This document shows positions 61,968 to 64,000 of a stretch of 64,000 nucleotides of DNA, one piece after another. This DNA comes from G963667975 sp963677395 (GTDB lineage Bacteria; Bacteroidota; Bacteroidia; Bacteroidales; G963667975), in contig OY781965.2 in NCBI GenBank assembly GCA_963677395.2, positions 2,418,001-2,482,000 of the forward strand. Reading direction: 5' to 3'. The position numbers were made by a program, and so were the translations under genes. The notes beneath the pieces are model-generated. The model was given only the letters and a program-made list of their open reading frames with translations, was not told the DNA's origin and searched no databases. The stretch's first letter is position 1; every line of letters begins with the position of its first letter.

Positions 61968-62561
61968 ATGGATTATTTTAGAAAGTGCATAAAGCGAATT
62001 CTATCTCAAAAAAGATGCAGGTTTTATAGCCTGCTTTTTCTGTTTTTACTCTCTTCGGCAAACGTGTTTGCTCAGGATACGATTTCATATGCATTAAAAT
62101 CTCAGCATTCGCCCAGAAAAGCTGCACTTATGTCCACTTTTTTACCAGGTTTAGGACAGGCATATAATCGCCAATACTATAAAATTCCAATCTTGTATGC
62201 AGGCCTTGCAACCTTAACCTATTTCTATATAAACAATAATAATAACTTTAAAAGTTACAGGGATGAGTATTTGCATAGAATAAATGGTGATACTGCATTG
62301 TTTAATCCTTCTTATAAAAATTATAGTACTACGAGCATCCAGAAACTTCGCGAATATTATCAAAATAATCTTGAACTTACTGTAATTATAGGAGTTGTAG
62401 TATATTTGCTTAATATAGTGGATGCCAGTGTGTATGCACATTTATTTTCGTTTGATGTAAGCGATAATTTAACCCTTGGTATAAAACCTGATTTCAATTA
62501 TAGTTTGAGAGATCCACGATCATTACCCGGAGCATCGTTTTCTATCAAGTTTAAATTTTAA
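61968..62561 (+). CDS. DUF5683 membrane protein
   Basis: 197 residues with a signal peptide ending near VFAQD (~36). The DUF5683 core is SPRKAALMSTFLPGLGQAYN (~48-67), with membrane segments at ~73-90 and ~130-150 and the motif YLLNIVDASVYAHLFSFDVS. It is frequent between parB and dapB in Bacteroidota, as here. Function unknown. Confidence 0.82.
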   Translation: MDYFRKCIKRILSQKRCRFYSLLFLFLLSSANVFAQDTISYALKSQHSPRKAALMSTFLPGLGQAYNRQYYKIPILYAGLATLTYFYINNNNNFKSYRDEYLHRINGDTALFNPSYKNYSTTSIQKLREYYQNNLELTVIIGVVVYLLNIVDASVYAHLFSFDVSDNLTLGIKPDFNYSLRDPRSLPGASFSIKFKF

Positions 62562-62578
62562 TCTAAATAGTTGATTTT

Positions 62579-63304
62579 GTGAAAATAGCATTAATTGGAT
62601 ATGGAAAAATGGGACGTGAAATTGAGCGAATTGCTCTTGAACGTAACCATGTTGTTGTACTAAAAATAGACAAACCCGAAGACTGGAATCATTTAAATAT
62701 AATTGATAGTGTGGATGTTGCATTTGAATTTTCGACACCTGCTACCGTTTTAGAAAATATAGAAAAATGTTTTGAACGAAATATTCCGGTAGTGGTTGGA
62801 ACAACAGGATGGAATGAACATCATTCAGAAATTAAAGAACGTTGCAAAGATGAAGGGAAAACCCTTTTCTTTGCATCAAACTTTAGCATCGGAGTAAACC
62901 TTTTCTTCGCATTAAACCGTTACTTAGCTCAATTGATGCGCAAACATACCGACTATGAAGTGTTTATTGAAGAAACACATCACGAAGCAAAACTGGATGC
63001 TCCTAGCGGAACCGCAATTTCATTGGCTAATGATATTATTTCGAACCTTGGACGTAAAAAGGATTGGGTAAATCAGATGGATACTTCTGAAGGAGAATTA
63101 GGGATTAAATCTATTCGCGAAGGACAAGTTACCGGAACACACTCTATTACCTATGAATCTGAAATTGATTCCATTGAAATAAGACATGAAGCGAAAAACC
63201 GTAAGGGTTTTGCAATGGGAGCAATGTTGGCAGGAGAGTGGATTTCAGGTAAAAAAGGCTTCTTTGGTATGGATGACCTGCTTTTTGGCTCGCAAATCAA
63301 ATAA
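62579..63304 (+). CDS. dapB: 4-hydroxy-tetrahydrodipicolinate reductase
   Basis: 241-residue DapB starting at GTG 62579. NAD(P)-binding GYGKMGREI (~7-15), VVGTTGW (~74), and the catalytic EETHHEAKLDAPSGTA (~130-145). It makes tetrahydrodipicolinate for diaminopimelate and lysine. Shorter than E. coli DapB, as usual in Bacteroidota. It belongs to the parA-parB-DUF5683-dapB-lepB run. Confidence 0.95.
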   Translation: MKIALIGYGKMGREIERIALERNHVVVLKIDKPEDWNHLNIIDSVDVAFEFSTPATVLENIEKCFERNIPVVVGTTGWNEHHSEIKERCKDEGKTLFFASNFSIGVNLFFALNRYLAQLMRKHTDYEVFIEETHHEAKLDAPSGTAISLANDIISNLGRKKDWVNQMDTSEGELGIKSIREGQVTGTHSITYESEIDSIEIRHEAKNRKGFAMGAMLAGEWISGKKGFFGMDDLLFGSQIK

Positions 63305-63349
63305 AATCAGATAAATCACGTTTCTTAACGTACCGAAAAAAACGAAATT

Positions 63350-64000
63350 ATGAGTATTTATGCTGTTTTAATGCTAATTCTCTTCATCCTGTCGGTGGCA
63401 GGTCTCTGGAAGATTTTTGAAGATGCAAAATATCCCGGTTGGTATATTTTAATTCCGTTTTACAATTTTTATATTTGGCTAAAAATCATCAAGAAACCTT
63501 TGTGGTGGTTCATTTTTATTCTGGTTCCGTTTATCAATATATTCATGATTATGCTCATGATTGTGGAAATTGCGAAGTGTTATCGCAAAAACGGAATGAT
63601 TGAACAGGCTGTAAGTGTTTTATTTCCATTTGTTTATTTGCCATATTTAGGATTTTCACCGAAAGAATATTATACATATCCTGACCAGCTTCCTAAAGTG
63701 AATAAATCCATAACACGTGAGTGGGTTGATGCTATCATTTTTGCTGTGATTGCTGCTACAATTATCCGTACATTCTTTATTGAGGCATATACAATTCCAA
63801 CCTCATCAATGGAAAAATCATTACTGGTAGGCGATTTTCTATTTGTTAGCAAAGTGAGTTATGGTCCAAAAATTCCGAATACACCCATTTCATTTCCATT
63901 TGCGCACCATACGTTGCCACTTACTGCCACAGCAAAATCTTATCTCGAATGGATCAAACTTCCATATCATCGTTTCTGGGGCTTTTCAACTGTGAAAAAT
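63350..64000 (+). CDS. lepB: signal peptidase I (3' end outside window)
   Basis: The open frame from ATG 63350 reaches the window end (217 codons, no stop). The first ~110 residues are a hydrophobic DUF5684-like region (YPGWYILIPFYNFYIWLKII). The S26 peptidase domain then starts (WVDAIIFAVIAATIIRTFFI), with catalytic serine in YTIPTSSMEKSLLVGDFLFV. The Lys of the dyad lies beyond the window. It removes signal peptides at the inner membrane and starts 45 bp after dapB. Confidence 0.9.
   Translation, partial: MSIYAVLMLILFILSVAGLWKIFEDAKYPGWYILIPFYNFYIWLKIIKKPLWWFIFILVPFINIFMIMLMIVEIAKCYRKNGMIEQAVSVLFPFVYLPYLGFSPKEYYTYPDQLPKVNKSITREWVDAIIFAVIAATIIRTFFIEAYTIPTSSMEKSLLVGDFLFVSKVSYGPKIPNTPISFPFAHHTLPLTATAKSYLEWIKLPYHRFWGFSTVKN

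Noticed and set aside
1..64000. rRNA, tRNA, prophage or complete insertion sequence
   Set aside because: None seen by eye; apart from the RAYT and small repeats there is no transposase or phage structural gene. A tRNAscan/Infernal run would be decisive.

Overview
This 64 kb window is chromosomal DNA from an anaerobic, amino-acid-fermenting member of the Bacteroidota. The evidence is AT-rich DNA, promoters of the TTTG-N18-20-TAnnTTTG type, type IX secretion sorting domains, a TonB-dependent receptor paired with a DUF4249 lipoprotein, DUF5683/DUF4833/DUF3276/DUF3127 proteins, and a lysine-fermentation cluster of the Porphyromonas/Fusobacterium kind. Species or genus cannot be fixed from the sequence alone. 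No rRNA or tRNA gene was seen.

Layout. (1) 1-5292: end of a lysine-fermentation operon: KamB (cut by the window edge), KamC, KamD (carrying a one-base frameshift), KamE and a CoA-transferase beta subunit, closed by a terminator. (2) 5293-9575: an accessory patch with a REP-like hairpin, an AlbA_2/HATPase regulator, a 26-residue-repeat (LRV-type) protein flanked by 66-bp direct repeats, and a truncated-looking LprI-domain protein. (3) 9666-18662: butyrate-forming enzymes in two blocks, thiolase/MaoC hydratase/short-chain reductase and then acyl-CoA dehydrogenase/EtfB/EtfA, separated by a VIT-type transporter and two unknown genes. With the CoA transferase these would take acetyl-CoA and the acetoacetyl-CoA made from lysine to butyrate. 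(4) 18925-20241: RhlE RNA helicase. (5) 20991-32853: a type I-B (Porphyromonas 'PGING'-like) CRISPR-Cas locus: cas6, a WYL regulator, cas5, cas8, cas7, cas3, a membrane-anchored unknown protein, a REP-associated transposase, cas4, cas1, cas2, a leader and 9 repeats/8 spacers. Next to it lies an unusual array of 42-bp tandem repeats, each able to form a hairpin. (6) 33456-35226: YqhD-like alcohol dehydrogenase and a DUF3127 protein with an SSB-like tail. (7) 35579-42448: two type IX-secreted proteins followed by a LytS/LytT-type two-component pair. (8) 42454-47013: PnuC, DUF4249 lipoprotein and TonB-dependent receptor. (9) 47386-51588: rhodanese-like protein and a six-to-seven gene thiol-redox/permease operon (thioredoxin, ArsR, three ArsF-like proteins, ArsG-like CcdA protein, permease). 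(10) 51678-64000: housekeeping genes: HD protein, beta-CASP nuclease, acetyltransferase-like protein, RlmB, RmuC, LysE exporter, AraC-MGMT fusion, DUF4833, PUR-alpha-like DUF3276, ParA, ParB, DUF5683, DapB and the start of signal peptidase I.

The most unusual non-genic signals are the 42-bp hairpin array beside the CRISPR (with compensatory base changes in its stems), a REP element carried both upstream of and in frame inside the RAYT transposase gene, a matching pair of ~60-bp repeats over the stop codons of cas6 and cas4, and several small gene remnants (HU-like, GxxExxY-like and one unknown).
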